Shown here in pieces: positions 19,335-27,385 of a stretch of 64,000 nt of DNA. This stretch comes from Clostridium homopropionicum DSM 5847 (GTDB taxonomy: Bacteria; Bacillota; Clostridia; Clostridiales; Clostridiaceae). The stretch lies in contig NZ_LHUR01000005.1 of assembly GCF_001263795.1 (NCBI RefSeq), forward strand, positions 124,001-188,000, read 5' to 3'. The notes under the pieces were generated by a model. The model was not told the DNA's origin. It ran no database searches and was given only the letters and a program-made list of their open reading frames with translations. The position numbers and the translations under genes were made by a program. Numbering within the stretch: position 1 is the first letter of the stretch; every line of letters starts with the position of its first letter.

Positions 19335-19516
19335 AAAAAAAGACTTTTCTTCCATGAGGCGAAAAGTCTTATACTCGCGGTACCACTCAATTTTTTACTC
19401 ATACTTTTAACGACAATGCCGGCTCAGCTTACTTTGTTTCAGCTTGCAACTCCGGGGTGATATTCAATAAAACCTCGTCTATGGGCTTTCACCTATTCCC
19501 ACTCTCTTCTAAGACT
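19335..19516 (-). ncRNA. T-box riboswitch, distal copy (predicted isoleucine)
   Basis: The first of two tandem T-boxes in the ilvB leader. T-box AGTGGTACCGCG lies at plus 19376-19387 and a perfect 10-bp terminator stem AAGACTTTTC/GAAAAGTCTT at 19340-19370. The predicted specifier ATC is at plus 19459-19461 within the same GAATATCACC context. It is similar over its whole length to the proximal copy, consistent with a local duplication. Confidence 0.92.
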
Positions 19517-19574
19517 AATTTTTATATACTTTTCCCCTTCTCAGTTTTTACATATCAATGTTACTTTGAAGAAA

Positions 19575-19603
19575 AGTATACTATCATAAATTTTTCATGT
19601 CAA
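19575..19603 (-). promoter_or_regulatory. Promoter of the tandem T-box / ilvB transcript
   Basis: Minus-strand TTGACA (19598-19603), 17-bp spacer and TATACT (19575-19580). It lies about 60 bp upstream of the distal T-box, so ilvB has its own promoter separate from ilvD. Confidence 0.87.
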
Positions 19604-19640
19604 GAGGGAAGCTGAAAATTTTTATTATTTTTTACAATAG

Positions 19641-19758
19641 AAGAAAAATGCGACGCATTTTTCTTGAGTAACCAGTGACCAGTCGCCAGTAGGATTTATA
19701 AAACTGGTTACTGGGAATTGGTTACTGGTTACTCAAGAATTTTACCTCGTAAAATTCT
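19641..19758. repeat. Three-hairpin intergenic repeat, copy B
   Basis: A 118-bp element in the opposite orientation to the copy at 12590-12707, with 8 substitutions and one internal single-base indel between them. Here the AAGAAAAATGCG/CGCATTTTTCTT hairpin is perfect. The other terminal hairpin (AGAATTTTAC.../GTAAAATTCT) begins 6 bp after the ilvD stop codon and could act as its terminator. Confidence 0.9.
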
Positions 19759-19764
19759 CTTTTA

Positions 19765-21435
19765 TTATAACTTAGGAACTTCTAAAATTGCCCCTTTATT
19801 TCCTGAAGTTACTAGTGCAGCATATCTTGCAAGATATCCAGTTGTAACCTTAGGTTGTCTTGGTTTCCAGTTAGCTCTTCTTCTTTCTAATTCTTCATCA
19901 CTTACAAGGAAGTTAATTGTGTTTGCCATAATATCGATTTGGATTATATCCCCTTCTTCAACTAAAGCAATGTTTCCACCTACAGCTGCTTCTGGAGAAA
20001 CGTGTCCAATAGATGCTCCTCTACTAGCTCCACTAAAACGTCCGTCAGTAATTAAAGCAACAGTACTTCCAAGACCTCTTCCCATAATAGCTGAGGTAGG
20101 ATTAAGCATTTCTCTCATTCCTGGACCACCTTTAGGACCCTCATATCTTATAACTACAACATCACCATCAACAATTTTACCTGAGTTTATTGCTTCTAGT
20201 GCATCCTCTTCACAATCGAATACTCTTGCCGGACCCTCATGTTTTAACATTTCAGGTACAACAGCTGAACGTTTAACAACGCAAGTATCAGGTGCAAGAT
20301 TTCCTTTTAAAACTGCTATTCCACCAGTTGAACTATAAGGATTTTCAACAGGTCTAATAACCTCAGGATTTTTGTTATAACATGCTTTAATATTTTCTGC
20401 AACAGTTTTACCTGTACATGTAATTAAATCAGTATTTAATAAACCTAGTTTATTAATTTCATTCATAACTGCATATATTCCGCCTGCTTCATTCAAATCC
20501 TCCATATAGGTATGTCCTGCTGGAGCAAGGTGACATAGGTTAGGCGTTTTATTACTTATTTCATTAGCAATATCAATATTTAACTCAACTCCTGCTTCAT
20601 GAGCAATAGCCGGTAAATGGAGCATGCTGTTTGTACTGCAGCCAAGAGCCATGTCCATAGTTAATGCATTTTTAAAAGCATCCTCTGTCATAATATCTCT
20701 TGGTCTAATGTCTTTTTCAATTAACTCCATAATCTTCATTCCTGCATGTTTTGCAAGCTTAATTCTCTCAGAATAAACAGCTGGAATTGTACCATTTCCT
20801 TTAAGCCCCATTCCAAGAACTTCTGTTAAACAGTTCATGCTATTGGCTGTGTACATTCCAGAACAAGATCCACAAGTTGGACAAACTTTATTTTCAAATT
20901 CTTCTAGTTTCTCTTCAGTAATTTTTCCTGCATTATATGCTCCAACAGCCTCAAACATACTTGAAAGGCTTGTCTTACAACCATCAACTCTTCCTGCAAG
21001 CATAGGTCCACCACTTACAACAATTGTTGGAATATTAACTCTAGCAGCTGCCATCAAAAGTCCTGGTACATTTTTATCACAATTTGGCACCATAACAAGA
21101 CCATCAAAGGCATGAGCCATTGCCATAGCTTCAGTTGAATCAGCTATTAAATCTCTTGTTACTAGTGAGTATTTCATTCCTAAATGTCCCATTGCTATAC
21201 CATCACAAACTGCTATTGCTGGAAAAACAATTGGAGTACCCCCTGCCATTGCAACACCTATTTTAACTGCCTCTACAATTTTATCTAAATTCATATGTCC
21301 AGGTACAATATCATTCTGTGAGCTTACAATTCCTATAAGTGGTCTTTCCATTTCTTCTTTAGTAAAACCTAAAGCATTAAATAAAGAACGATGTGGTGCA
21401 CTTTTTGTTCCCTTTGTTACAGCGTCACTTCTCAT
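19765..21435 (-). CDS. ilvD: Dihydroxy-acid dehydratase
   Basis: Iron-sulfur dehydratase of isoleucine and valine synthesis, 556 aa. Cluster-binding cysteines are visible in PNCDKNVPG (near residue 122) and [18 protein letters not shown] (near 190-207). [21 protein letters not shown] near residue 465 is the C-terminal IlvD signature; the preceding [12 protein letters not shown] also matches. It has its own consensus promoter and lies downstream of a GntR gene whose promoter shares a short motif with it. It is not behind a T-box, unlike ilvB. Confidence 0.96.
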   Translation of the reverse strand: MRSDAVTKGTKSAPHRSLFNALGFTKEEMERPLIGIVSSQNDIVPGHMNLDKIVEAVKIGVAMAGGTPIVFPAIAVCDGIAMGHLGMKYSLVTRDLIADSTEAMAMAHAFDGLVMVPNCDKNVPGLLMAAARVNIPTIVVSGGPMLAGRVDGCKTSLSSMFEAVGAYNAGKITEEKLEEFENKVCPTCGSCSGMYTANSMNCLTEVLGMGLKGNGTIPAVYSERIKLAKHAGMKIMELIEKDIRPRDIMTEDAFKNALTMDMALGCSTNSMLHLPAIAHEAGVELNIDIANEISNKTPNLCHLAPAGHTYMEDLNEAGGIYAVMNEINKLGLLNTDLITCTGKTVAENIKACYNKNPEVIRPVENPYSSTGGIAVLKGNLAPDTCVVKRSAVVPEMLKHEGPARVFDCEEDALEAINSGKIVDGDVVVIRYEGPKGGPGMREMLNPTSAIMGRGLGSTVALITDGRFSGASRGASIGHVSPEAAVGGNIALVEEGDIIQIDIMANTINFLVSDEELERRRANWKPRQPKVTTGYLARYAALVTSGNKGAILEVPKL

Positions 21436-21481
21436 AATTTAACCCCCTACTTTATTTTTTAATTTCGACTTGTATGTTTTA

Positions 21482-21510
21482 ATTATAAGTTGTATGATGT
21501 CTGTTGTCAA
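21482..21510 (-). promoter_or_regulatory. Promoter of ilvD with a candidate GntR operator
   Basis: Minus-strand TTGACA (21505-21510), 17-bp spacer and TATAAT (21482-21487), a perfect consensus. The spacer contains GATGTCTG (plus 21496-21503), which also occurs twice in tandem upstream of gntR (22275-22289). Confidence 0.82.
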
Positions 21511-21525
21511 CGTCACAAACCCACT

Positions 21526-22212
21526 TTATTCCTTTTTGATTCCTAAGTCTCCCATTGCGTGAATAATATGAAGTTTCATTGCAGTTTTTGCACCTTCCGC
21601 ATCTCTTTTGGCTAAAAACTCCATAATCATTCTATGATCATTCAAGGTATCCTTTACAACTTTATCATTTTCATAGGACAAAATTACTCCTTTATCAATA
21701 GCTTTATGAATTATAGGCATTAATCTATTCATAAATTCGTTATGAGTCGCTTTGGCAATAGCTTTGTGGAATGCTTGTTCTACCTCAGTTCTGTCTTCTT
21801 TATTTAAAATTTTTTCTTCCTCAAGTTTTCCGTAATAAAGTATTCTTTCCAATTCCTTATCTGTTGCCCGTATAGCCGCATAATATGCAGTTTCTGGTTC
21901 AAAAATCAATCTCATTTCGTATAAGTCTTTTACATTAAGCTTAATGGTTGAAAATTCTTCCAATCCAAAGTTATCACCTATCTTTGATTGCTTAGTCACA
22001 AAGGTCCCTTTTCCCCTTTTGATTACAAGCACATTATGAGCAACTAAAATTCGAATAGCTTCTCTTAGAGTTGTTCTGCTTACTTTTAACTCAGCAGAAA
22101 GTTCATTTTCATTTGGAAGTTTTTCTCCAGAAGCAAACTTTTTATCTATAGTAATCATTGCATGGATTTCATCAGCGACGCTTTCAGCTAGGCTTTTTAC
22201 TCTTCTTCTCAT
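21526..22212 (-). CDS. FadR-subfamily GntR transcriptional regulator
   Basis: DNA-binding repressor or activator of 228 aa. An N-terminal winged helix (KLPNENELSAELKVSRTTLREAIRIL, then GKGTFV) is followed by an all-helical FCD ligand domain from about residue 80. That domain has EMRLIFEPETAYYAA, FHKAIAKATHNEFM and the metal-site histidine in LNDHRMIM. The frame extends 17 codons farther, but AAAGGAGG lies 7 nt before the ATG at 22212. It sits just upstream of ilvD in the same direction, so control of ilvD is a reasonable inference. The ligand is unknown. Confidence 0.88.
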   Translation of the reverse strand: MRRRVKSLAESVADEIHAMITIDKKFASGEKLPNENELSAELKVSRTTLREAIRILVAHNVLVIKRGKGTFVTKQSKIGDNFGLEEFSTIKLNVKDLYEMRLIFEPETAYYAAIRATDKELERILYYGKLEEEKILNKEDRTEVEQAFHKAIAKATHNEFMNRLMPIIHKAIDKGVILSYENDKVVKDTLNDHRMIMEFLAKRDAEGAKTAMKLHIIHAMGDLGIKKE

Positions 22213-22255
22213 AAAACGGCCTCCTTTAAAGATATGTATATATAATATAATAAAA

Positions 22256-22289
22256 GATGTCATTTTTCAAGCAAGATGTCTGATGTCTG
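22256..22289 (-). promoter_or_regulatory. Candidate autoregulatory operator of gntR
   Basis: GATGTCTG occurs at 22275-22282 and again at 22282-22289, with a shorter GATGTC at 22256-22261, just upstream of the gntR start region. The same 8-mer lies between -35 and -10 of the ilvD promoter. Binding by the neighbouring GntR protein is inferred. Confidence 0.4.
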
Positions 22290-22303
22290 CTAATAAAAAA
22301 AAG

Positions 22304-22333
22304 CCAGGTACTTAATATAATTCTAAATACCTG
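22304..22333 (-). terminator. Intrinsic terminator of the aspartate kinase gene
   Basis: CCAGGTACTTA pairs with TAAATACCTG, and an eight-base T-run follows on the minus strand. It separates aspartate kinase from gntR. Confidence 0.85.
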
Positions 22334-22341
22334 ACACTTTT

Positions 22342-23661
22342 TTACGAATTAAACACTTTATAAATTGAATTTATTGCCTTTTCAAAATCCTCTGTTTCAA
22401 CTCCGATTATTATATTTATTTCACTGGATCCTTGGTCTATCATTCTGATATTTACGTTATTTTTTGCTAAAGCACTAAATACCTTTTCAGATACTCCAAC
22501 TGTTTTTGCCATCTTTCTACCAACAGTAGCTATTAGTGCCATGTTAGGTATAACTTGTACTGAGTCTGGATTACATTGTCTCTTTATCTCATCAAGTATT
22601 TTGTCAAGCTTTTGTTCTAATTGAGCATCTTCAACTACAAGACATATAGTATCTATACCAGAAGGCATATGCTCAAAAGCAACTCCGTAAGTTTCTAAAA
22701 TAGATAATAACTTTCTGCCAAATCCAATTTCAGCATTCATATAAGCCTTTTCAATAGATATTACTGTGAAGTTTTTCTTTCCTGCAATACCTGTGATAGT
22801 GCTATTTCCATCCTCAAAATCTACGTCATTTATGATTATAGTGCCTTTATCCTGAGGTGCATTTGTATTTTTAATATTTATAGGTATTCCACCTTCTCTT
22901 GCTGGGAAAACAGCTTCTTCATGAAGAACAGTAGCTCCCATATAAGCTAATTCTCTTAGCTCCTTATATGTGATTTTTTCTATAGGTTTTGGGTTTTCAA
23001 CAATTCTTGGATCAGCCATTAAAAATCCAGATACATCTGTCCAATTTTCGTATAAATCAGCTTCTACATCTCTAGCAATTATAGATCCAGTGATATCTGA
23101 GCCACCTCTAGTAAAGGTCTTAATTCTTCCATCTTCCATTGCACCATAAAATCCTGGTATAACTGCTTTCTCTATTTTTGAAAGCTTGCTTTTTATAGCT
23201 TCCTTAGTCTTTTCAGAATCAAAACATCCAGATTTATCGAATTTAATTACATCAGCAGCATCGACAAATTCGTAGTTCAAGTAATCTGCTAAGATTAAAC
23301 CATTTAGATACTCTCCTCTACTTGCTGCATAATCAGCTGTTGTACCTTCAGCAATTTTTTTCTTAACCTCTTTTAAATGAGAGTCTATATCCATGCTAAC
23401 TCCAATTTCCTTCACTATTTCCTTATACCTTTGCTCAATAATACTAAAAACATCATCAAAAGCTATACCGTGATCTACGTGAGTATGGCATAAATAAAAT
23501 AAATCAGTGATTTTATAATCCTTGCTATTTCTTTTTCCAGGAGCTGAAGGAACTATATATCTTCTTCTAGCATCCTCAAGAACTATATTCTTAACCTTTT
23601 TAAACTGCTCTGCACTAGCTAATGAACTGCCCCCAAATTTAGCTACTACAATACTATCCAT
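22342..23661 (-). CDS. Aspartate kinase
   Basis: Phosphorylates aspartate at the entry to lysine, threonine and methionine synthesis, 439 aa. The kinase domain shows VAKFGGSSLASAEQFKKV at the N-terminus, TADYAASRGEYL, and the substrate region FTRGGSDITGSIIA. Two ACT domains occupy about residues 300-439 (FTVISIEKAYMNAEIGF and MALIATVGRKMAKTVGV), implying feedback control. Translation from M6 of the open frame fits GGGGTG spaced about 7 nt. The paralogue (LysC, DapG or ThrD type) cannot be assigned, and no riboswitch is seen upstream. Confidence 0.92.
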   Translation of the reverse strand: MDSIVVAKFGGSSLASAEQFKKVKNIVLEDARRRYIVPSAPGKRNSKDYKITDLFYLCHTHVDHGIAFDDVFSIIEQRYKEIVKEIGVSMDIDSHLKEVKKKIAEGTTADYAASRGEYLNGLILADYLNYEFVDAADVIKFDKSGCFDSEKTKEAIKSKLSKIEKAVIPGFYGAMEDGRIKTFTRGGSDITGSIIARDVEADLYENWTDVSGFLMADPRIVENPKPIEKITYKELRELAYMGATVLHEEAVFPAREGGIPINIKNTNAPQDKGTIIINDVDFEDGNSTITGIAGKKNFTVISIEKAYMNAEIGFGRKLLSILETYGVAFEHMPSGIDTICLVVEDAQLEQKLDKILDEIKRQCNPDSVQVIPNMALIATVGRKMAKTVGVSEKVFSALAKNNVNIRMIDQGSSEINIIIGVETEDFEKAINSIYKVFNS

Positions 23662-23784
23662 CTTTAAACACCCCATTTAATATATTTAGTTTTAATTCAA
23701 AAGAATCCTTGAAAATCTCATAAACTATGTATAATCATAAATGTTATCACATTCAGAAAATTTTTCAACATATTTTTGCAAATT

Positions 23785-24537
23785 TTATTCTTTTTTTAGC
23801 AATTCTAAAGAAATATATGCTTTTAAATATCTATTTCCTTTAGAATCGATATAAATACCTTTTCTATCTAAGAAGTAGATTGTTGCTCTCTTATTAATTC
23901 TGTATATATATCCATACTTTATTTTATTTTTATGCACAAAACTGACCTTATCACCTATTTTTAAACCATAGTTGCTACTAAGAATTTCACTTTTAGTTAT
24001 TAAAGAATGATATACTCCTTTATGTCCAAAAAAGTTTTCTGCCATTGTTTTAAATCTTCTTTTCTTACAACTAGAGTTTCCAAATAAATAGAATTCTATT
24101 AAATGAATTAATTCATGCTCAAAAGTAATCAATAAAGCATGAAGTGAATCTTCAGTCTTAATTCCTGCAACAGTTTTTTCTCTACTTAATTCATAATATT
24201 GAAATAAAAAATTCACGCCAATTTTTATTTCGTATTTTTCCTTCTCTTCTGGCATAGCCCAATTACTTTTTAATGCAGTTGTACTTCCAGCGCTTTTGCT
24301 CATTCTTCTAGAAAGAGCAAAATTAATTGTTCCCTTAAAATTATTTATAAAATAATTTTCAAAGAAATATTTGTCATATAAATAAAATAGTATTTTTAAA
24401 TCTTCATCAGAAATTGTATCTATTACTCCACTATCAATATTTTTAGATGTCTTAATTAATTCTTTTCTGATAGCATTTCTTCTTGTGTTAATATATTGTT
24501 CTCCATAGGAAATGTTACCTAGTTTTGCTTTCTCCAT
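23785..24537 (-). CDS. SprT-like zinc metalloprotein with C-terminal beta-barrel-like domain
   Basis: Predicted cytoplasmic protein of 250 aa. It carries an HExxH zinc motif (FEHELIHLIEFYLFG, near residue 140) followed about 25 residues later by FGHKGVYH, the spacing seen in SprT/Spartan-like domains. A final 60-residue segment (GLKIGDKVSFVHKNKIKYGY) resembles a KOW or Tudor-like small barrel. Spartan proteases cut DNA-protein crosslinks, but bacterial SprT-like proteins are poorly understood, so no substrate is proposed. It lies between aspartate kinase and methionine aminopeptidase without obvious functional linkage. Confidence 0.65.
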   Translation of the reverse strand: MEKAKLGNISYGEQYINTRRNAIRKELIKTSKNIDSGVIDTISDEDLKILFYLYDKYFFENYFINNFKGTINFALSRRMSKSAGSTTALKSNWAMPEEKEKYEIKIGVNFLFQYYELSREKTVAGIKTEDSLHALLITFEHELIHLIEFYLFGNSSCKKRRFKTMAENFFGHKGVYHSLITKSEILSSNYGLKIGDKVSFVHKNKIKYGYIYRINKRATIYFLDRKGIYIDSKGNRYLKAYISLELLKKE

Positions 24538-24591
24538 TTTTTCCCCTTTTTTTCATCTAAAATCATTGAATAAGCCTAGAAGAAAAGTCTT

Positions 24592-25458
24592 CTAGGCTGT
24601 TAATATCTCAACACCTTCTTCTGTAACTAGAACAGTATGCTCCCATTGAGCAGTAAGCTTTCCATCTGCTGTTACAGCTGTCCAACCATCTCTTAAAACC
24701 TTGCACCTGTATGTTCCTTCATTTATCATAGGTTCAATAGTAAAGGTCATTCCTGGGATCATTATCATTCCAGTATGTGGCTCAGCACAGTGATCTACAA
24801 AGGGTTCCTCATGAAATTGGATGCCTATACCGTGTCCACCATATTCTCTTACTACAGAATATCCTTTTTCCTCTGCATGGGTTTGAATTGCATGACCTAT
24901 ATCTCCAAAGGTAGCAAAAGGCTTAACCACATTGATTCCAGCATAAAGGCATTCTTTAGCCGTTTCTACTAATCTTATTGCTTTTTCTGAGGCCTTTCCA
25001 ATAATGAACATTCTACTAGAATCTCCATAGTATCCTTTATATATAGTTGTTACATCAACATTAACTATATCCCCTTCTTTTAAAACCCTCTCATCTGGTA
25101 TACCATGGCATACAACTTCATTTATTGAAACGCATACACTCTTAGGATATCCTCTATAATTTAAAGTAGCTGGTATTCCACCTAATTCTAATGTGTACTC
25201 ATGAACCAATGTATTTATTTCATCAGTAGTTATTCCAGCCCTAATCCTTTCAGCTACCATATCTAATACTTTTTTCGTTACTTGACTGCTTTTTCGTATG
25301 CCTTCTATTTGCTCAGAAGTTTTTATTATTTCTCTTGGAGGTGCTATTAAACCCTCCCCTTCCATTTTGCTCAATTTCTCATCTATAGTAAAATGACATT
25401 CCTTATATTTCTTTCCACTGCCACACCAGCATTCATCCTTGTTAATTAACTCCCTCAT
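24592..25458 (-). CDS. map: Methionine aminopeptidase, type I, with N-terminal SEC-C zinc motif
   Basis: A second initiator-methionine peptidase, 288 aa. Residues 8-21 (ECWCGSGKKYKECH) form a SEC-C motif, a zinc site that in related MetAPs and SecA mediates ribosome or partner contacts. The catalytic domain has EVVCHGIPD, NVDVTTIYKGYYGDSS, GGHGIGIQFHEEP, FTIEPMIN and AQWEHTVLV, supplying all metal ligands. The tailless paralogue lies at 8303-9058. A short stem with the sequence AGCCTAGAAG just after the stop is a likely terminator. Confidence 0.94.
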   Translation of the reverse strand: MRELINKDECWCGSGKKYKECHFTIDEKLSKMEGEGLIAPPREIIKTSEQIEGIRKSSQVTKKVLDMVAERIRAGITTDEINTLVHEYTLELGGIPATLNYRGYPKSVCVSINEVVCHGIPDERVLKEGDIVNVDVTTIYKGYYGDSSRMFIIGKASEKAIRLVETAKECLYAGINVVKPFATFGDIGHAIQTHAEEKGYSVVREYGGHGIGIQFHEEPFVDHCAEPHTGMIMIPGMTFTIEPMINEGTYRCKVLRDGWTAVTADGKLTAQWEHTVLVTEEGVEILTA

Positions 25459-25546
25459 GATTTCACCTTCTTTATAAAATTATTTAGTAATATCTCCTTT
25501 CTTTATCTTATCATATTTCATCATAATTTATAAAGTTCTTTAAAAA

Positions 25547-25850
25547 TAGAATTGTTTTCGAAATTATACAAAATAATAACCCTATATTAGTTTATTTTTA
25601 TTTATGTTTATAATGAATGTTGGTTTTTACATTCATTATAAACTTTCCTTTAATGTCCAAAAACTATTTTTAAGATTGTTGAGTTCATTATAATGAGAAA
25701 TTACAATTCTTGATTAGAATAACTATTGCAGCGTTAAAAACTTTCATTTGTCTGAGCTGTGCGAGTTAATGAAAGTTTAGCTGTGATAGTTATTCTAATC
25801 TTAGAATTGTTTTTGAAATTATACGAAGTCAACAACTTAAAAATAGTTTT
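25547..25850. repeat. Nested inverted-repeat region in a divergent intergenic space
   Basis: About 490 bp separate map (minus) from the next gene (plus), and most is structured. A perfect 15-bp hairpin lies at 25606-25643. A nested palindrome spans 25660-25850: a 22-bp outer stem with one bulge, 7-bp and 15-bp middle stems, CAGC/GCTG and a 10-bp terminal stem with a 19-nt loop. A direct repeat with the word TAGAATTGTTTT occurs at 25547-25572 and 25802-25827. No ORF is seen. It could be a MITE-like element or a structured RNA. Confidence 0.8.
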
Positions 25851-25947
25851 ATTTTCACAAATCCATCACATTTATAACATATTTTCTACATAATTGGTAT
25901 TTATAATGAAATCATAGAAAATAAAAATTTTGTTAGGAGGAACAAAT

Positions 25948-26481
25948 ATGAAAAAAAGAAATATTGCCACAACATTAATTCTTGCTTTAACCCTTGGGAT
26001 AGGTGCTACTGCTTATGCAGCAACTGAAAATGCAAATACTTCAAACACTACCACTGCAACAAATACACGCCAGCCAGTAGGATTAAATCGTGCTATAGGT
26101 GTTAGAGGATATGAATTCATGGAATCAGTACTTAAAGACCTAGGCAAATTGACTGATGAAGAAATATCAAAAGCAAGACTAGAAGGTAAGACTTTATATG
26201 ATATAGCAACTGAGAAGGGATTATCTTATGATGATTTAAAAAATGCAATGCTAAACTCTAAATACAAAGCTATTGATGATGCTGTAACAAAGGGTACAAT
26301 TACTAGTGAACAAGCAGCTACCTATAAAAACGCTATTAAAAGTAATTCTGAAAATGCTGTTCCTGGTCAAGGAAGAATAAATGGAAGAAGAGGTACTTCT
26401 GCTGGTCAAGGATCTCAAGGCACTGGAGCAGGAAGAGGCTATGGAAGAATGAATAGCTCAAATTGCTTATATGTAAAATAA
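25948..26481 (+). CDS. Small exported protein, function unknown
   Basis: A 177-aa protein with a clear signal peptide (MKKRNIATTLILALTLGIGA, cleavage about TAYA-AT near residue 25). An Asn/Thr-rich linker follows, then a helical region with GKLTDEEISKARLEGKTLYD and GTITSEQAATYKNAI. The tail is rich in Gly, Arg and Gln. The helical part resembles DUF2680-type clostridial exported proteins, but that assignment is tentative. AGGAGG precedes the ATG at 25948 by about 7 nt; the upstream in-frame TTG is not used. Alone in its operon, with its own terminator. Confidence 0.75.
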   Translation: MKKRNIATTLILALTLGIGATAYAATENANTSNTTTATNTRQPVGLNRAIGVRGYEFMESVLKDLGKLTDEEISKARLEGKTLYDIATEKGLSYDDLKNAMLNSKYKAIDDAVTKGTITSEQAATYKNAIKSNSENAVPGQGRINGRRGTSAGQGSQGTGAGRGYGRMNSSNCLYVK

Positions 26482-26490
26482 ATAAGTAAC

Positions 26491-26531
26491 GGGGTCAGAC
26501 CCCTGGGAAATCTATCCAAGGGTCTGACCCC
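26491..26531. terminator. Strong bidirectional hairpin with GGGGTCAGACCC arms
   Basis: GGGGTCAGACCC (26491-26502) pairs perfectly with GGGTCTGACCCC (26520-26531), followed by seven T. It separates the convergent exported-protein and satP genes. Each arm is itself nearly palindromic, a feature shared with REP-like elements, and it is very GC-rich for this genome. Confidence 0.8.
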
Positions 26532-26537
26532 ATTTTT

Positions 26538-27155
26538 TTATTTTTTAAATATTCCTAATGGTTTACCAACTGGTAAAAATACTCTTCCAAAGTGAGGATT
26601 TAATACTGCAGCAGCAGATCCATAGAATGAAACCATTGATATAAGGAATTCTGCATATGCTGCCATTTCATGTGTAAGATGCGGCTCTATATTAAAAGAA
26701 GATAATGTTAATCCTAAGAATAGAAAATCAATAAGTACAAATATAATGAATAACACTTTATGTGTTTCAGCTGCTCCAATAGTCATAAAAATAGTGAATA
26801 TTAGATATCCTAAAAATGCAAATCCTAATTGTTTTGGATCTATTGCTTTAGCCATAGCTTGTCCAAAAACACCAAATTTAATCATCCAGCTAGTAGCTAC
26901 TGCAAGCCAAAAAAGTCCATATCCAGCAAAAGCTGTAGTCCCAAATACATTATTTCTTTTAGAATCGTTAATAGCAGCAAATATCTGAGCTAATCCACCT
27001 AAGAATATTGCCCAAGGTAAAATAAAAGATTCACCTGTAGTAATGCCTAATTTTTGACTTGATGCAACTAATGTAACCATAGCTAGTCCAAATAGACCTA
27101 CTGCCGATGGATCACAATTGACAATTTTCACACTTTGTTCTTGATTAGTACTCAT
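26538..27155 (-). CDS. satP: Acetate/succinate transporter, GPR1/FUN34/YaaH (SatP) family
   Basis: Six-helix membrane protein of 205 aa for uptake or release of acetate-like acids. The N-terminal family motif NPAPLGL is seen as the variant DPSAVGLFGLA. The following AIFLGGLAQIFAAINDSKRNN and FAGYGLFWLAVA are highly characteristic. The start ATG at 27155 has GGAGGG 4-5 nt upstream; the TTG four codons earlier is not favoured. The gene stands alone. Confidence 0.9.
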   Translation of the reverse strand: MSTNQEQSVKIVNCDPSAVGLFGLAMVTLVASSQKLGITTGESFILPWAIFLGGLAQIFAAINDSKRNNVFGTTAFAGYGLFWLAVATSWMIKFGVFGQAMAKAIDPKQLGFAFLGYLIFTIFMTIGAAETHKVLFIIFVLIDFLFLGLTLSSFNIEPHLTHEMAAYAEFLISMVSFYGSAAAVLNPHFGRVFLPVGKPLGIFKK

Positions 27156-27310
27156 AATGCCCTCCAATTAATATAATTTTATAATATCATTAATATTTTA
27201 TCTTTAAATAAAATATCAAAAAATTTGAAATTTGTCAAACAGTTTAGAAAATTGTTTAATCTTAAATCTATTTATTCAATTTTTTTCATTCATATAATTA
27301 TATTTAAAAA

Positions 27311-27350
27311 AATGAGAGTTTTTTGCTATTCACCGCAATAAACTCTCATT
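27311..27350 (-). terminator. Intrinsic terminator of the AEC transporter gene
   Basis: AATGAGAGTTT.TTGC pairs with GCAA.AAACTCTCATT, with seven T on the minus strand. Confidence 0.85.
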
Positions 27351-27385
27351 ATTATAAAACTCAAAAACCTTTTTTAAATTAGGCA

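Noticed and set aside
19718-20338. Plus-strand 206-codon open frame
   Set aside because: It is antisense to the end of ilvD, has no ribosome site and contains part of the intergenic repeat; it mirrors ilvD codon structure.
8303-25458. The two methionine aminopeptidases as a recent duplication
   Set aside because: Sequences differ widely and only one has a SEC-C motif; two type I MetAPs are common in clostridia.
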